DNA of 64,000 nucleotides from Ramlibacter sp. Leaf400 (GCF_001424545.1 NZ_LMQL01000012.1:62001-126000), one strand, 5' to 3'. Numbered from the stretch's first letter, positions 41,688 to 52,162 are shown. The notes: generated from the letters alone by a model not told the origin. Numbers and translations are program-made.

Positions 41688-43286
41688 TCAATCCTTCCAG
41701 AAGGGCTGCGCGTCGCCCAGCTTGCGCAGCTGCTTGCGGCAGGCCTTGGCCTCCACGCTCTCGCGCCGCGCCAGCCAGCCGACGGCGAAGCGGGCGCCGG
41801 GGTCCGTGCCCGCCAGCTGCTCGTAGAGGCCGCGCGCCATCACCAGGTCGTTGTAGCGGCCGAGCGCGTCCTGCACCGGCTCCACGTCCTCGAGGAAGGC
41901 GCGCAGCCTGCGCTGCGGGAAGGCCGGGCCCGCAAACTCGCCCAGGTAGCGCAGCCGCTTGAGCCGCTTGCGCGCCTTGTGGCGGTCGGCGTGCGCCAGG
42001 TGGTCGTAATCGCGGCCGGCGCGCACCACCTGCCGGTACAGCCGCGCCAGCAGCGGCCGCACGGTCCTGCGCACCTTGCCGTCGGCTTCGACCCGCACGC
42101 GCTCGGCCCGGGCCAGCAGCGCCAGCAGCGTGTCCTGGAATGCGGGATCGCGCACCACGTCGCCCGGCGGGCGGCCGGCGTCGGTGAAGTCGGGCGGCAC
42201 GCGCACGGCCGGCCCGCCGGCCGCCTCCACCAGCGGCTGGATGCTGCGCAGCACGTGGGTTCGGTCGCGGCGAGCGCCGAGCGCGCGGAACACGCCGGCC
42301 AGCAGCGCTTCGTAGCGGTCGGCGTCGCCGGCCAGCGGCGGCAGCTCGCGCAGCGCCGTGCGCAACCGGCGCAGGCCCACGCGCAGCTGGTGCACGTGCT
42401 CGTCGGCCTGGCTGCCGGCCGCGATCTCGCCCGCATTGGCCATCACCTGCGCCAGGCAGGAGCCCAGCACGGCCGCCGTCATCTCGCCCAGGTGGTTGGC
42501 CCGGGTGGGCGCGGGGGGCGTGGCCTTGGAGGCGGGGCCGTAGGGCTCGCCGCGCGCCAGCCGGGCGCCGCGCGCGGCCTTGCTGGCGGGGTGCAGCCAC
42601 AGGTCGTGGGCCGCGCACCAGCGGCGCGCCAGCTGCAGCAGGTCTTCCATGCGGCCCTGCAGCAGCTCGATCTCGAGTTCGCGGATCGGCTGGGTGCGGC
42701 CCGCGGCCCGCAGCTCGCCGTCGTCCAGCGCGATCTCCATCAGCGAGCCGCCCAGCGACACCTCGCGCGCCAGGCGGCGCACGCGCACTTCGAAGGCGGG
42801 CTGCAGCGGCGGGAACGGGTCGTCCGCGTCCAGGCCCAGCGCCTTGCGCAGCAGGGGCTCGTGCGCGGCGTGCCGGCCCAGGTCCGGGGCGGGGTAGGCC
42901 TCGTCGTCGTGGCCGGGCAGGGGCGGGGTGTCGTCATCGGGGCCGGTGAGGGGTACGTTCTCCTCGATGCGATGCAGCGGCCCGTCGCCCGCCGCCTTGA
43001 GCGTCTGCACCCAGCCGTCGTCCTCCAGCCGCACCCGCAGCGCGATCCGGGCCTTGTCGAGCGCGCCCTCCGCGGTGTCGAAATAGACCGCCCGCAGCGG
43101 CTGCTCGCGCGTCTCGCCGCCCTCGACCGCGCGGCGAAGTTCGGGCCAGGCGTCCGGCGCCACGCCCAGCTTGATCTCGCGTTCGACGCCGGCGGGGGTG
43201 GCAGTCTCCGGGCGGCGGGCGCGCGGCCCGGCGGCGCGCTGGACGCGGTGGGTGCGCGGCGAGGTCTGGGCGGCGGATTTCCCCAT
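41688..43286 (-). CDS. CYTH and CHAD domain protein
   Basis: A 532-residue protein. An N-terminal CYTH domain (EREIKLGVAP, the ExExK motif; DTAEGALDKARIALRVRLED) is followed by a C-terminal CHAD domain with many basic helices (EHVHQLRVGLRRLRTALREL, KARKRLKRLRYLGEFAG). CYTH domains hydrolyse triphosphates or bind inorganic polyphosphate and CHAD binds polyphosphate granules, so a role in polyphosphate metabolism is expected. A GAAGGAG ribosome-binding site supports the ATG at 43286. It is divergent from the AlkK-like ligase. Confidence 0.9.
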   Translation of the reverse strand: MGKSAAQTSPRTHRVQRAAGPRARRPETATPAGVEREIKLGVAPDAWPELRRAVEGGETREQPLRAVYFDTAEGALDKARIALRVRLEDDGWVQTLKAAGDGPLHRIEENVPLTGPDDDTPPLPGHDDEAYPAPDLGRHAAHEPLLRKALGLDADDPFPPLQPAFEVRVRRLAREVSLGGSLMEIALDDGELRAAGRTQPIRELEIELLQGRMEDLLQLARRWCAAHDLWLHPASKAARGARLARGEPYGPASKATPPAPTRANHLGEMTAAVLGSCLAQVMANAGEIAAGSQADEHVHQLRVGLRRLRTALRELPPLAGDADRYEALLAGVFRALGARRDRTHVLRSIQPLVEAAGGPAVRVPPDFTDAGRPPGDVVRDPAFQDTLLALLARAERVRVEADGKVRRTVRPLLARLYRQVVRAGRDYDHLAHADRHKARKRLKRLRYLGEFAGPAFPQRRLRAFLEDVEPVQDALGRYNDLVMARGLYEQLAGTDPGARFAVGWLARRESVEAKACRKQLRKLGDAQPFWKD

Positions 43287-43456
43287 GGGCACTCCTTCGT
43301 GACGACGCCACCATGGTCCTCCCGATCGGACGGCCCTGTCGGCGTGAGGGGCCGGCGAACGTCGGCCGCGGCTGGCAACCCGCCCGCCGGGGACACCCCG
43401 GTTGCCGTTGCGCAGGCGCGCGACTTACAGTGGCCGCCAACCCCGGAGGCCAGCGC

Positions 43457-45088
43457 ATGCAGACCACGATGATGGACGTCCCGCTCTCGCTCAACCACCT
43501 GCTGGAGCGCGCCGGCCGGCTGTTCGCCGGCAACGAGATCGTCTCGCGCCTGCCCGACAAGTCGCTGCGCCGGCACACCTACGGCGAGTTCCACCGCCGC
43601 ACGCGGGCCCTGGCGAGCGCGCTGCAGCGGCTGGGCCTCAAGAAGGGCGAGCGCGTGGCCACGCTGTGCTGGAACCACCATGCCCACCTGGAGTGCTACT
43701 TCGGCATCCCGGCGGCGGGCGGCGTGATGCACACGCTCAACCTGCGGCTGTCGGCCGACGAGATCGGCTGGATCGCCGGCCATGCGCAGGACCGTTTCCT
43801 GGTCGTGGACGACGTGCTGCTGCCGCTCTACCGGCAGTTCGCGCAGCTGCACAGCTTCGAGCGCGTGTTCGTGTTCCCGTTCTCCGGCCAGACGGTGCCG
43901 GACGGCCTGGACGACTACGAGGCGCTGCTCGCCGATGCCGATCCGGACGGCTTCGAGTACGCCCCGCACGACGAGGACGACCCGGTGGCGATGTGCTACA
44001 CGTCGGGCACCACGGGGCGGCCCAAGGGCGTGGCCTATTCGCACCGCTCCACCGTGCTGCACACGCTGGTGGCGAGCCTGGGCGACTTCTGGGGCCTGCG
44101 CGGCACCGACGTCGTGCTGCCGGTCACGCCCATGTTCCACGCCAACAGCTGGGGCATGCCCTACGGCGCGGTGATGATGGGCGTGAAGATGGTCTTCCCG
44201 GGGCCGCACCTGCACCCCGACGACCTGCTCGACCTCATCCGGCAGGAACCGCCCACGCTGTCGCTGGGCGTGCCCACGATCTGGATGGGCCTGATCCAGG
44301 CCTACGAGGCCTCCCTGGCGGAAGGCTCGCCCAACCATGGGCGCTGGACCTTGCCGCGCGGCATGCGTTCGCTGGTGGGCGGAGCGGCCGTGCCGGAAGC
44401 ACTGATCCGTGCGTTCGACCGGCACGGCATCTGGATCCTGCAGGGCTGGGGCATGACCGAGACCTCGCCGGTCTGCACCATCTCCTACCCGCGGGCGGAA
44501 CTGCGCGATGCCGACGACGACGAGCGCTACCGGCGCGCGGCGCTGGCCGGCGTGCCGGTGCCGCTGGTGGACCTGCGGGTGCGCGGCGAGGACGGCGCCG
44601 ACCAGCCCTGGGACGGCCGCAGCGTGGGCGAGATCCAGGTGCGGGGACCCTTCATCACCGGCAGCTACCACGCGGTGCCGGTCGAGGCCGGGAAGTTCAC
44701 CGGCGACGGCTGGCTGCGCACCGGCGACGTGGCGTCGGTCGACCCGCTGGGCTTCGTGCGCATCACCGACCGCACCAAGGACCTGATCAAGTCCGGCGGC
44801 GAATGGATCAGCTCGGTCGACCTGGAGAACGCCGTCATGGGCCACCCCGCCGTGGCCGAGGCCGCCGTCATCGCCATCCCCGATGCGAAGTGGGGCGAGC
44901 GGCCCCTCGCGTGCGTGGTGAAGAAGCCGGGCCAGTCGCTGGCCGCGCAGGACCTCGACGCACACCTGCTGGGCAAGGGCTTCGCCAAATGGCAGCTGCC
45001 CGACCGCTACGAGTGGATCGACGCGGTGCCGCGGACGTCTACCGGAAAGTTCTGGAAGCTGAAGCTGCGCGAGAAGTACGCGCGCTGA
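43457..45088 (+). CDS. medium-chain acyl-CoA ligase (AlkK-like)
   Basis: A 543-residue AMP-forming acyl-CoA synthetase. Motifs are the P-loop [14 protein letters not shown], the WGMTETSP adenine site, [13 protein letters not shown], the hinge [15 protein letters not shown] and the catalytic Lys in [16 protein letters not shown]. The pattern ([35 protein letters not shown]) is that of AlkK/long-chain-fatty-acid ligases. It likely activates medium- or long-chain fatty acids for beta-oxidation. A GGAGG ribosome-binding site (43445-43449) supports the ATG at 43457. Confidence 0.9.
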   Translation: MQTTMMDVPLSLNHLLERAGRLFAGNEIVSRLPDKSLRRHTYGEFHRRTRALASALQRLGLKKGERVATLCWNHHAHLECYFGIPAAGGVMHTLNLRLSADEIGWIAGHAQDRFLVVDDVLLPLYRQFAQLHSFERVFVFPFSGQTVPDGLDDYEALLADADPDGFEYAPHDEDDPVAMCYTSGTTGRPKGVAYSHRSTVLHTLVASLGDFWGLRGTDVVLPVTPMFHANSWGMPYGAVMMGVKMVFPGPHLHPDDLLDLIRQEPPTLSLGVPTIWMGLIQAYEASLAEGSPNHGRWTLPRGMRSLVGGAAVPEALIRAFDRHGIWILQGWGMTETSPVCTISYPRAELRDADDDERYRRAALAGVPVPLVDLRVRGEDGADQPWDGRSVGEIQVRGPFITGSYHAVPVEAGKFTGDGWLRTGDVASVDPLGFVRITDRTKDLIKSGGEWISSVDLENAVMGHPAVAEAAVIAIPDAKWGERPLACVVKKPGQSLAAQDLDAHLLGKGFAKWQLPDRYEWIDAVPRTSTGKFWKLKLREKYAR

Positions 45089-45096
45089 ACGATTGA

Positions 45097-45210
45097 CCGT
45101 CATCGCCGCGGAGGCGAATCAGTCGTCATCCCCGCGGAGGCGGGGATCCAGGGCTTCCCTCGGTGCAGAAAAGCGGGAGCTCTGGATTCCCGCCTTCGCG
45201 GGAATGACGG
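45097..45210. repeat. dRS3-like element, partly duplicated
   Basis: CCGTCATCGCCGCGGAGGCG followed by a second start CGTCATCCCCGCGGAGGCGG, then a right arm ATTCCC-N8-GGGAAT and GACGG end. The left end seems duplicated in tandem. The element abuts the stop codon of the histidine kinase at 45,211. Confidence 0.8.
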
Positions 45211-47127
45211 TTATCGGGGCGGCTGCGGCTTCGGCTGCGGCAGCGGCAGCGGCAACCGCACGCTGAACGTGCTGCCCCGCCCGGGGCCATCGCTGCTCGC
45301 CTGCACGCTGCCGTGGTGCATCTCGACCAGCTTCTTCACCAGCCACAGCCCGATGCCCAGGCCACCCTGCGCGTTGCTCATCGTGTCCTCGCCCTGGGCG
45401 AACAGGTCGAACACCTGCGGCAGCATCCCGGCCGAGATGCCGGAGCCGTTGTCGGTCACCTCCAGCAGCAGGTGGCCGTCTTCCACGCGTCCCGCCAGCA
45501 CGATGCGGCCGCCGCGCGGCGTGTACTTGGCGGCGTTGTTGACCAGGTTGCTGATCACCTGCGCCAGCCGGGTGAGGTCGCCCCGCAGCGGCACCGGGCC
45601 GGCCGGCATGCGCACCTCCAGCGAGTGGCCGGCCGCGTCCACGCCGGGCTGGCTGGCCTCCAGCGCGTGGGCCACCACCTGATCGAGCGTGATCGGCTCC
45701 AGCCGCAGGTCCAGCTTGTCGCGCGAGATGCGCGAGACGTCCAGCAGGTCGTCCACCAGCCGCACCAGGTGCACCAGCTGGCGCTCCATCATGTCGCGCG
45801 TGCGCCGCGCCGCCGGCGGCATGTCCTCCAGCCGGCGCAGGATCTCCAGGCCGTTGCGGATCGGCGCCAGCGGGTTGCGCAACTCGTGCGCCAGCGTGGC
45901 GATGAAGGCGTCCTTGCGGCGATCGGCCTCCACCACGTCGGTGATGTCGGTGGAGACGCCGCACACCGCGTAGATCCTGCCGCTCTCGTCGTAGAGCGGG
46001 AACTTGCTGGAGCGGTAGGTGATGTGGCGGCCGCCGACCAGCAGCTTTTCCTGCACCACCACGTGGCTGCCACGCTCCAGCACCAGCGCGTCGTTGGCGC
46101 GCAGGGTGGCGGCCGTCTCGGCCCCGAACAGCTGCGTGTCGGTCACGCCGATCGAGCCCTCGCGGTCGATGCCGTGCTGCACCCGCCAGGACTCGTTGGA
46201 CAGGATGTAGCGGCCCTTCAGGTCCTTGGCGCAGACCAGCGCGCCCGCGCCCTCGATCACCGATTCGGTCAGGCGCTGCGCGTTGCGCAGCTGGCGCTCG
46301 GCGACCATGGCCGCCGTCACGTCGCGGGCCGCGCAGATGCCGCGCACCGGCTGCAGCTTGCCGTCCACGTTCTCGAAAACGATCTGCAGCCGGATGTGCA
46401 TCCAGCGCACCGTGCCGCTGGGCAGCAGGGCCCGCACGTCGATCGCCAGGTGGCCGCTGCTGGTGGGCTGCAGCACCTCGCCGATGGCCTTCAGGTAGCG
46501 CTCGCGGTCCTCCGGATGGATGCGGTCGAAGATGGCCTGGCGCGGGACCGTCATCTCGCTCTCGCCCAGCTCCAGCAGGCGCGCCAGTTCGGCCGAGATG
46601 TGGTTGAGGTTGGTGCGGTAGTCGATCTCCGCCATCACCAGGCCGGCGGCCTTGATGCCCATCTCCAGCTTGAGGTGGTCGGCCTCGATGCGCGCCTCGG
46701 CGCGCCGGCGCTCGGTGATGTCGCGCGAGATGCCCAGCACGCCCACCACCTGGCCGGCGGCGTCTCGCAGCGGCATCTTGCGCGACCACCAGTGGCGCGT
46801 GCTGCCGTCCGGCTGGGGCAGGGCCTGCTCGGATTCGACGACCTGGCCGGTGGCGATCACCGTGCGGTCATTGCGCATCAGCCTGCGCGCCAGCGCCGGG
46901 TCGTCCAGGAATTCGGCGTCGGTGCGGCCCATCACCTGGTCCGCCGTGCGGCCCAGGGCGGCCAGCGTGGCCGGGTTGGCGAACTGGTAGCGGCAGTCCA
47001 GGTCCTTGGCGAAGATCGCGTCGTCGCTGGCCTGGGCGATGGCGGTGGCCATCAGGCCCGCGTCGGCGAAGAGGTTGCCGCCCGGCGCGGCGGGCAGCAG
47101 GTCCGCGGGGATCGTCGGCCGCTTCAC
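45211..47127 (-). CDS. orphan sensor histidine kinase with three PAS domains
   Basis: About 638 residues. Three PAS/PAC units occupy residues about 25-145 ([20 protein letters not shown], ending [10 protein letters not shown]), 150-275 (ending [12 protein letters not shown]) and 280-400 ([19 protein letters not shown], ending [13 protein letters not shown]). A HisKA domain ([20 protein letters not shown], phospho-His in HELRN) and a HATPase domain ([26 protein letters not shown]) follow. No membrane segment is seen, so it senses a cytoplasmic signal. No response regulator is adjacent. The start is uncertain: GTG at 47127 has an AGAGG site six bases upstream; ATG at 47052 is an alternative; the frame stays open far upstream but that part is a shadow of the opposite gene. 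Confidence 0.87.
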   Translation of the reverse strand: MKRPTIPADLLPAAPGGNLFADAGLMATAIAQASDDAIFAKDLDCRYQFANPATLAALGRTADQVMGRTDAEFLDDPALARRLMRNDRTVIATGQVVESEQALPQPDGSTRHWWSRKMPLRDAAGQVVGVLGISRDITERRRAEARIEADHLKLEMGIKAAGLVMAEIDYRTNLNHISAELARLLELGESEMTVPRQAIFDRIHPEDRERYLKAIGEVLQPTSSGHLAIDVRALLPSGTVRWMHIRLQIVFENVDGKLQPVRGICAARDVTAAMVAERQLRNAQRLTESVIEGAGALVCAKDLKGRYILSNESWRVQHGIDREGSIGVTDTQLFGAETAATLRANDALVLERGSHVVVQEKLLVGGRHITYRSSKFPLYDESGRIYAVCGVSTDITDVVEADRRKDAFIATLAHELRNPLAPIRNGLEILRRLEDMPPAARRTRDMMERQLVHLVRLVDDLLDVSRISRDKLDLRLEPITLDQVVAHALEASQPGVDAAGHSLEVRMPAGPVPLRGDLTRLAQVISNLVNNAAKYTPRGGRIVLAGRVEDGHLLLEVTDNGSGISAGMLPQVFDLFAQGEDTMSNAQGGLGIGLWLVKKLVEMHHGSVQASSDGPGRGSTFSVRLPLPLPQPKPQPPR

Positions 47128-47404
47128 TTCGTACCTCTGCAGGAGGGCGCGGGGCGTGTGCGGCACGTCAAGTTGACGTGAACGGGCCGCAACGTCATGC
47201 AACAGGAAGTGCGTCGAGGGGGTACTGCCATGGCTCGCTTCGTCGGGCCCATCCGGCCGGAATGCAGGGCGGGCGCATTGCCATGCTAAGGCTTCGCCGC
47301 GGCAGAGGGGACACGAACCGAAACAAGTGCAACAGGGAGGTAGTCGTCCCTGGAAGAGCTCGACCGTTATAAACCGTACCAGCAACCAACAAGCGAGTCC
47401 TTCC

Positions 47405-48265
47405 ATGTCTGCTGTCCTGTCTTCGCAATCCCCCGGTTCCACGCAGCCTGCACCGTCGGGCCTTGCCGCCGTGCCGCGCGCGATGTGGGTCGTCATCGGC
47501 ACGCTCGCCCTGGCCACCGCCGGCCTGGCCGGCGCGCTGGTGATGCGCTCGGTCGACGAGAAGCCCGCTCCGGTGGCGGTGTCCGCCCAGACGGCGCCCA
47601 CCCAGGTGGCCGGCGCCCAGATGCAGGCCCAGCCGCAGCCCGCCCAGGCCCAGTTCCAGCCGGCCCAACAAGCCGCTGCCGAGGCGCCGGCCGCCAAGCC
47701 GGCCCCGGCCCGCGTCGTCGCCAAGCCCGCGCCCGCCCCGGCCCGCCCGGTGGTGCAGCAGGCCACCGGCTCGGCCCACCAGCAGGCCGAACCGGCGCCG
47801 CAGGTTGCGCAGGCGCCCGCGCCTTCGCGCAGCGTCACGCCCATCGAGACCACCCGCGCGGCCATCTGCACCAGCTGCGGCACCGTGCAGGCCGTGTCGG
47901 AAGTGAAAGAGAAGGGCCAGGGCACCGGCCTGGGCGCCATCGGCGGCGCCGTGGTCGGCGGCCTGCTGGGCAACCAGGTGGGCGGCGGCAACGGCAAGAA
48001 GGCCATGACCGTGGTCGGCGCCGTCGGCGGCGGCCTGGCCGGCCACGAGGCCGAGAAGCACGTGCGTGCCACCGTCGCCTACGACGTCCAGGTGCGCATG
48101 GAAGACGGCAGCGTCCGCACCATCCGCCGCAACGAGTCGGTGGCGCCGGGCACCCGCGTTTTTGTCGAGGGCAACAACCTGCGCGTGGGCGGCCAGGGCG
48201 CGGGCAGCGTCCAGCAGCAGCCCCGCACCATCCGCACCTCGGTGCCGGCCGAAGCCGGCGCCTGA
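47405..48265 (+). CDS. glycine-zipper 2TM-domain protein with Ala/Pro/Gln linker
   Basis: A 286-residue membrane-anchored protein. One N-terminal transmembrane segment (MWVVIGTLALATAGLAGALV) is followed by an Ala/Pro/Gln-rich linker of about 90 residues, a CTSCGTVQAV pair of cysteines and a glycine-zipper domain (GTGLGAIGGAVVGGLLGNQV, VVGAVGGGLAGHEAEKHV), then a beta-rich C-terminus (YDVQVRMEDGSVRTI). Such Rick_17kDa/SlyB-like proteins act in the envelope and often respond to stress. The ATG at 47405 is the first start before the anchor. A strong terminator follows. Confidence 0.85.
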   Translation: MSAVLSSQSPGSTQPAPSGLAAVPRAMWVVIGTLALATAGLAGALVMRSVDEKPAPVAVSAQTAPTQVAGAQMQAQPQPAQAQFQPAQQAAAEAPAAKPAPARVVAKPAPAPARPVVQQATGSAHQQAEPAPQVAQAPAPSRSVTPIETTRAAICTSCGTVQAVSEVKEKGQGTGLGAIGGAVVGGLLGNQVGGGNGKKAMTVVGAVGGGLAGHEAEKHVRATVAYDVQVRMEDGSVRTIRRNESVAPGTRVFVEGNNLRVGGQGAGSVQQQPRTIRTSVPAEAGA

Positions 48266-48306
48266 CCCCCGCCGCCGGCCCCGCGCCGGCGCGCCTCACT
48301 GACCGA

Positions 48307-48331
48307 AGCGCCGGCTTTTGCCGGCGCTTTT
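48307..48331 (+). terminator. Rho-independent terminator after the glycine-zipper gene
   Basis: AGCGCCGGC-TTTT-GCCGGCGCT, a perfect 9-bp stem with a 4-base loop, followed by TTTTC. It lies 42 bases after the stop codon. Confidence 0.85.
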
Positions 48332-48446
48332 CATTTCGGGCATCTGCCGCCAACGCGCGCGAGCCCAATGCCCGTTCGCGCGTAGGACGTGCCCAGGGCC
48401 GTTTGACCCCGCCGGGCCATGCCCTGCTGCTCGGCCGTTGAACACA

Positions 48447-49541
48447 ATGGCCTGCATGGGATTCGACAGCAGCAGCATCGCCAACGAACTCGCCGACCCC
48501 GCCGATCCCGATCGGCCGCCAGCCCCGGCCGGCTCGGCTGCCGCACCGCTTCCCCGCGGACCAAGCCCGCGCTTCTCGGTCCTGATCCCCCTCTACAACA
48601 AGGCCGCCTACATCCGCGGCGCGCTGCAGTCGGTCATGGCGCAGACGTTCGCCGACTTCGAGGTCGTGGTGGTGGACGACGGCTCCACCGACGGCGGCGC
48701 GGACATCGTCGAGTCCTTTCGCGACCCGCGCGTGCGCCTACTGCGCCAGGCCAACGCCGGCGTCTCGGTCGCGCGCAACACGGCGATCGAGCAGGCACGT
48801 GGCGAGTGGGTGGTGTTCCTGGACGCGGACGACTGGCAGCACCCGCGCTTCCTCGCCGCACTGGAAGCACTTCAGCAGCTGCACCCGGAAGTCCACTGCG
48901 TCGCGACCCGCTATGTCGAGTTCCGCGACGAAGGCGGCGTCCCGCCAGTGTGCTGGGAGCTGCCCGCAGGCCCGGCCCCCGTGGAGCGCATCGACGACCT
49001 CGCGGCCCGCTGGATGCGGGGCGCCTCGCTGTTCACCGGCTCGGTCGCCGTACGCCGATCGTTGCTGCGCGAAATGCAGCCGTGCTTTCGCCCCGGCGAG
49101 AGCTTCGGCGAGGACCTGGAGCTGTGGTTCCGCCTCTCCGAGCGAACGCCGATCGCGCTGGCCACCGTGCCCCTGGTGGGCTACCGCACGCACGTACACG
49201 GCAGCCTGACGCGCCGCGACGATGCGCGGGGGCTGCCACCCTGGGTCGATCGCATGCGCCAACGGGTGACCGCGCCCGGCTTCGACGCCGCGCGCCGCCG
49301 CAGTGCGCTCGCGCTGATCGCGCAGTTCCGCCTGAGCCTGGCGCGCGACGCGCTGGCGGCCGGCCGGCGCACCCGAGCGATGGGCCTGCTGGTCCAGGCG
49401 CACCACGCCGTGGGCAGCCGCCGCTGGTGGTTCACTGCCTTCATGGCGTGCTGGCCGGCGGAGTGGGCCGGTGGCTACCTGCAGAGCGGTCCACGGCCCG
49501 CAGGCGTCGCCCGCCCGCTCGCTAACCTCCAACCCTCCTGA
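48447..49541 (+). CDS. family 2 glycosyltransferase
   Basis: A 364-residue GT-A fold glycosyltransferase. The N-terminal nucleotide-sugar site is FSVLIPLYNKAAYIRGAL, VVVVDDGSTDGG, and the metal-binding D-x-D is in VVFLDADDW. An acceptor domain follows (SFGEDLELWFRLSER). No membrane segment is clear, so it likely adds a sugar to a surface glycan at the cytoplasmic face. Two near ATGs exist (48447 and 48456); the first is used. It stands alone; no other glycan genes are adjacent. Confidence 0.87.
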   Translation: MACMGFDSSSIANELADPADPDRPPAPAGSAAAPLPRGPSPRFSVLIPLYNKAAYIRGALQSVMAQTFADFEVVVVDDGSTDGGADIVESFRDPRVRLLRQANAGVSVARNTAIEQARGEWVVFLDADDWQHPRFLAALEALQQLHPEVHCVATRYVEFRDEGGVPPVCWELPAGPAPVERIDDLAARWMRGASLFTGSVAVRRSLLREMQPCFRPGESFGEDLELWFRLSERTPIALATVPLVGYRTHVHGSLTRRDDARGLPPWVDRMRQRVTAPGFDAARRRSALALIAQFRLSLARDALAAGRRTRAMGLLVQAHHAVGSRRWWFTAFMACWPAEWAGGYLQSGPRPAGVARPLANLQPS

Positions 49542-49567
49542 GCGGCCGCCAGGGCCCCGGCGGCCGC
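49542..49567. terminator. hairpin between convergent genes
   Basis: GCGGCCGCC-AGGGCCCC-GGCGGCCGC, a perfect 9-bp stem one base after the glycosyltransferase stop and nine bases before the lipoprotein stop. No T-run follows, but it can serve both strands. Confidence 0.5.
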
Positions 49568-49575
49568 GCACCGCT

Positions 49576-50955
49576 TCAGCGGCGCGTGCTCGCTCGCACG
49601 TCCCAGCCCGTGGCCGCCGCGTAGGCGCCGTGCACGACCAGGAAGGAGCCTCCGGTGCCACCCAGCACGTCCAGGCTGTCGACGTCGAACGTCACCGCGT
49701 CCAGTGGCGCGCTGACCGCGGAGATCGCCTCGGCGCCACCGCTCGCCTGCCCGCCCGCGGCGAATCGCTGCACGCTCACCGTGCGGTTCATGGCCGTCGC
49801 GTCGTAGTTCACCGACTTCCAGCCGAGCACGAAGCCGCCGGTGTCCAGCGCCGCCAGGCGCGGCATCACGGCCGCCGCCTGCAGGTCGGAAGCGACCGCC
49901 TGCCGGCCGAGCGAAACGCCGTCGGCGCCGAAAGCTTCCAGCCACAGCGTCTTGGTCGCGTCGTGCGCGCCCGACACCCACGACAGCGCGAAGCCGCCGC
50001 CCGCGAGCACCGCCACGGCCGGATGCTGCAGCACCGTGCCGCTCGCCACGGACTCGGTGGCGACCTCGCTGGCCTGCGCATCGAAGCGAGTGAGCCGCAC
50101 CTGCGCGACGCCGGTGCCCGAAGCGATCCACGCGACGGCGAAGCGGCCGTCGGGCCAGCGCGCGGCGCTCGTTCCGCCGGCCCAGTTGGGATCGAACGCG
50201 CCGGTCTGCGGCGTGAGCTGGCTGGCCAGGCGCACCGGCGTGCCCATCACGGTGCCGTCGGCGGCGTAGCGCGTCACCACGCCGTGTTCGGGGCCGAAGC
50301 GGCTCATGGTCGTGTCCGCGGCCAGCACGTAGCTGCCGTCGGGCAGGCCCAGGGGCCGCGAGACGTACTTGAAGAAAGTGGCCACTAGCTGCACCGGCCC
50401 GCCCACCGGCGCGCCATGCGCATCGAAGCGCTGCGCATGGCCGTTGGCCTCGTACATGAACGGGCTGGCCGACCAGCTGACCAGGAAGCCGCCGTCCGCC
50501 ATCGCGGTGACGCCGGCCGAACTGCCGGCCGCGGCAACCACCTGCTCCGCGCCCATCGCCTGGCCGTCCGCACCGAAGCGTTGCAGGCGCACGTCGCTGG
50601 CGCCGCCGGTCGACGTGGACCACACCGCGACGAAGCCGCCGCCGGGCAGGGACGCCACGGCCGCGCGGCCCTGGTCGCCGGCCGTGGTCGTGTTGATCGT
50701 GAAGTCGCCCGGCTGCAGCTGCGCCGCAAGCGGCGCGCTCACGCCGCCGGATGGGCCGGTCACGCTGCCGCCCGACAAGGCATCGCTCGCACCCAGGCTA
50801 GAGGCGGCGCCGGCCCCGCCGGCGCCGCCACTGCCCGCGCTCCCCCCACCGCCACCACCGCCGCCGCACGCGGCCAGCAACGCCAGCATCAGCACGGCCG
50901 TGCCAGCCGCGCGCACCCCGGCGGTGGAGCGACCTTCTCCACTTTCTCCCTGCAT
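49576..50955 (-). CDS. lipoprotein of repeated propeller-like units
   Basis: A 459-residue exported protein. A lipoprotein signal (AVLMLALLAACGGG, lipobox Cys) is followed by a Gly-rich tether and about seven repeats of roughly 50 residues with the pattern [GGGFVAVWS...VRLQRFGADGQAMG], e.g. GGFLVSWSASP...AQRFDAHGAPVG and GGFALSWVSG...LEAFGADGVSLG. This DGGFVVxW...QRFxxxG repeat is common in large secreted RTX-like and beta-propeller proteins. Function unknown; surface binding is likely. A GGGAG ribosome-binding site supports the ATG at 50955. Confidence 0.75.
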   Translation of the reverse strand: MQGESGEGRSTAGVRAAGTAVLMLALLAACGGGGGGGGSAGSGGAGGAGAASSLGASDALSGGSVTGPSGGVSAPLAAQLQPGDFTINTTTAGDQGRAAVASLPGGGFVAVWSTSTGGASDVRLQRFGADGQAMGAEQVVAAAGSSAGVTAMADGGFLVSWSASPFMYEANGHAQRFDAHGAPVGGPVQLVATFFKYVSRPLGLPDGSYVLAADTTMSRFGPEHGVVTRYAADGTVMGTPVRLASQLTPQTGAFDPNWAGGTSAARWPDGRFAVAWIASGTGVAQVRLTRFDAQASEVATESVASGTVLQHPAVAVLAGGGFALSWVSGAHDATKTLWLEAFGADGVSLGRQAVASDLQAAAVMPRLAALDTGGFVLGWKSVNYDATAMNRTVSVQRFAAGGQASGGAEAISAVSAPLDAVTFDVDSLDVLGGTGGSFLVVHGAYAAATGWDVRASTRR

Positions 50956-51127
50956 ACAGCTCCCTTTTGTGCGTTCGAGAACTGATCGTCGGAGTGGGAA
51001 AACAACCCAGGTGTGCGCACGCGTAACAACGGTTGCGCACTGGCCCGAACGAGTCATGTCCGGTTGCACAACACTGCGGTGCCGAGGCCGGCGAGCAACG
51101 CGACCGTTGCGGCGACGCCGCGTGTTT

Positions 51128-52162
51128 TCAGCCCTGCGAGCGGAATTCTCCGGGCGTGGCGCCCACCCGCGCCTTGAACGCCCGCGCGAAGCTCTTCTCG
51201 TTGCGAAAGCCCACCGCCGCCGCGACCTGCTTGAGCGGCTTGCCGGTGCGCAGGAGCAGGTCGCGCGCGCGTTCGAGCCGCACCTCGTCCTTGAGCTGCT
51301 GCAGGCTGGCCCCTTCCTCCTTCAGCTGGCGGTGCAGGGTGCGGGCCGAGACGTTCAGCAGCCGCGCGAGCGCTTCCGCGCTGTGCGTGCGATCGGGGTG
51401 GGCGGCCAGCGCCTGGCGCACCTGCGGCACCAGCAGCCGGTCGCGCCGGTACTGCAGGACGGTGAGGCTGAGGGCCCGCTGGCGCAGCATCTGGGTCAGC
51501 GCTTTCTCGTCGCGGCGCAGGGGCAGCTTCAGGTACTGCGCGTCGAAGCGCAGCGCCGCATGCGGCGATCCGCCGAACGCCAGCGTGCCGGCCGGGAACA
51601 TGTGGGCGTAGGCGTCCGCATGAGCGGGGGCGGCGAAGGGGAACAGCGCGGCCTGCAGCGGGATTCGCGAGTCCGCGTACCAGCACGCCAGCCCGTGGAT
51701 GTTGCGCAGCACGAAGGCCAGGCACAGCTCGCGGACATCGGCCGGCAGGGGGCGCAGTTCCTCCACCGTGATGGAGGCGCTGGCGCCGGAAGTGGTGAGC
51801 GACAGCCGGACGTCGTCGGTCAGCAGGCCGTGGTGCCGGCACCAGCGCATCAATGCCACGCCCAGGTCGGGCGCGCCCAGCGACGCGCGCGCCAGCATCC
51901 CGTAGCTGCCCCAGGGCAGCCGCCGGCCGAAGGCGCCCAGGCCCTCGTCGTCGAGCTCCTGCATCGCCGCCGCCGACAGCGCCTCCATCTGCCGGGCCGT
52001 GATCCGACCGCCGGCCTGGGCCAGTTGTGCTGGCGTGATCTGTGCCAGCTGCAGGACCGTGTCGGGCGCCATCCCGCGCGCCCGGTAGGCGCCCACGATG
52101 GCTCGGGCGAAGGCCATCGGCGTGGCGGCTGCGGGTGAGCGGGGCGTGGAACTCTTCGGCAT
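51128..52162 (-). CDS. AraC-family regulator (arabinose-binding-domain type)
   Basis: A 344-residue AraC regulator. Residues about 15-200 resemble the N-terminal ligand domain found in OruR/ArgR-like proteins (PF12625 type), and the C-terminal double helix-turn-helix is clear ([44 protein letters not shown], ending GATPGEFR). It is divergent from mccB, 154 bases apart, and is probably the regulator of the leucine-degradation cluster. The ATG at 52162 precedes the conserved domain; the longer frame overlaps mccB and is rejected. Confidence 0.88.
   Translation of the reverse strand: MPKSSTPRSPAAATPMAFARAIVGAYRARGMAPDTVLQLAQITPAQLAQAGGRITARQMEALSAAAMQELDDEGLGAFGRRLPWGSYGMLARASLGAPDLGVALMRWCRHHGLLTDDVRLSLTTSGASASITVEELRPLPADVRELCLAFVLRNIHGLACWYADSRIPLQAALFPFAAPAHADAYAHMFPAGTLAFGGSPHAALRFDAQYLKLPLRRDEKALTQMLRQRALSLTVLQYRRDRLLVPQVRQALAAHPDRTHSAEALARLLNVSARTLHRQLKEEGASLQQLKDEVRLERARDLLLRTGKPLKQVAAAVGFRNEKSFARAFKARVGATPGEFRSQG

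Noticed and set aside
47128-48072. Upstream extension of the histidine kinase to 953 codons
   Set aside because: The extra part is opposite the glycine-zipper gene, lacks any domain pattern, and a GTG with a ribosome-binding site exists at 47127.
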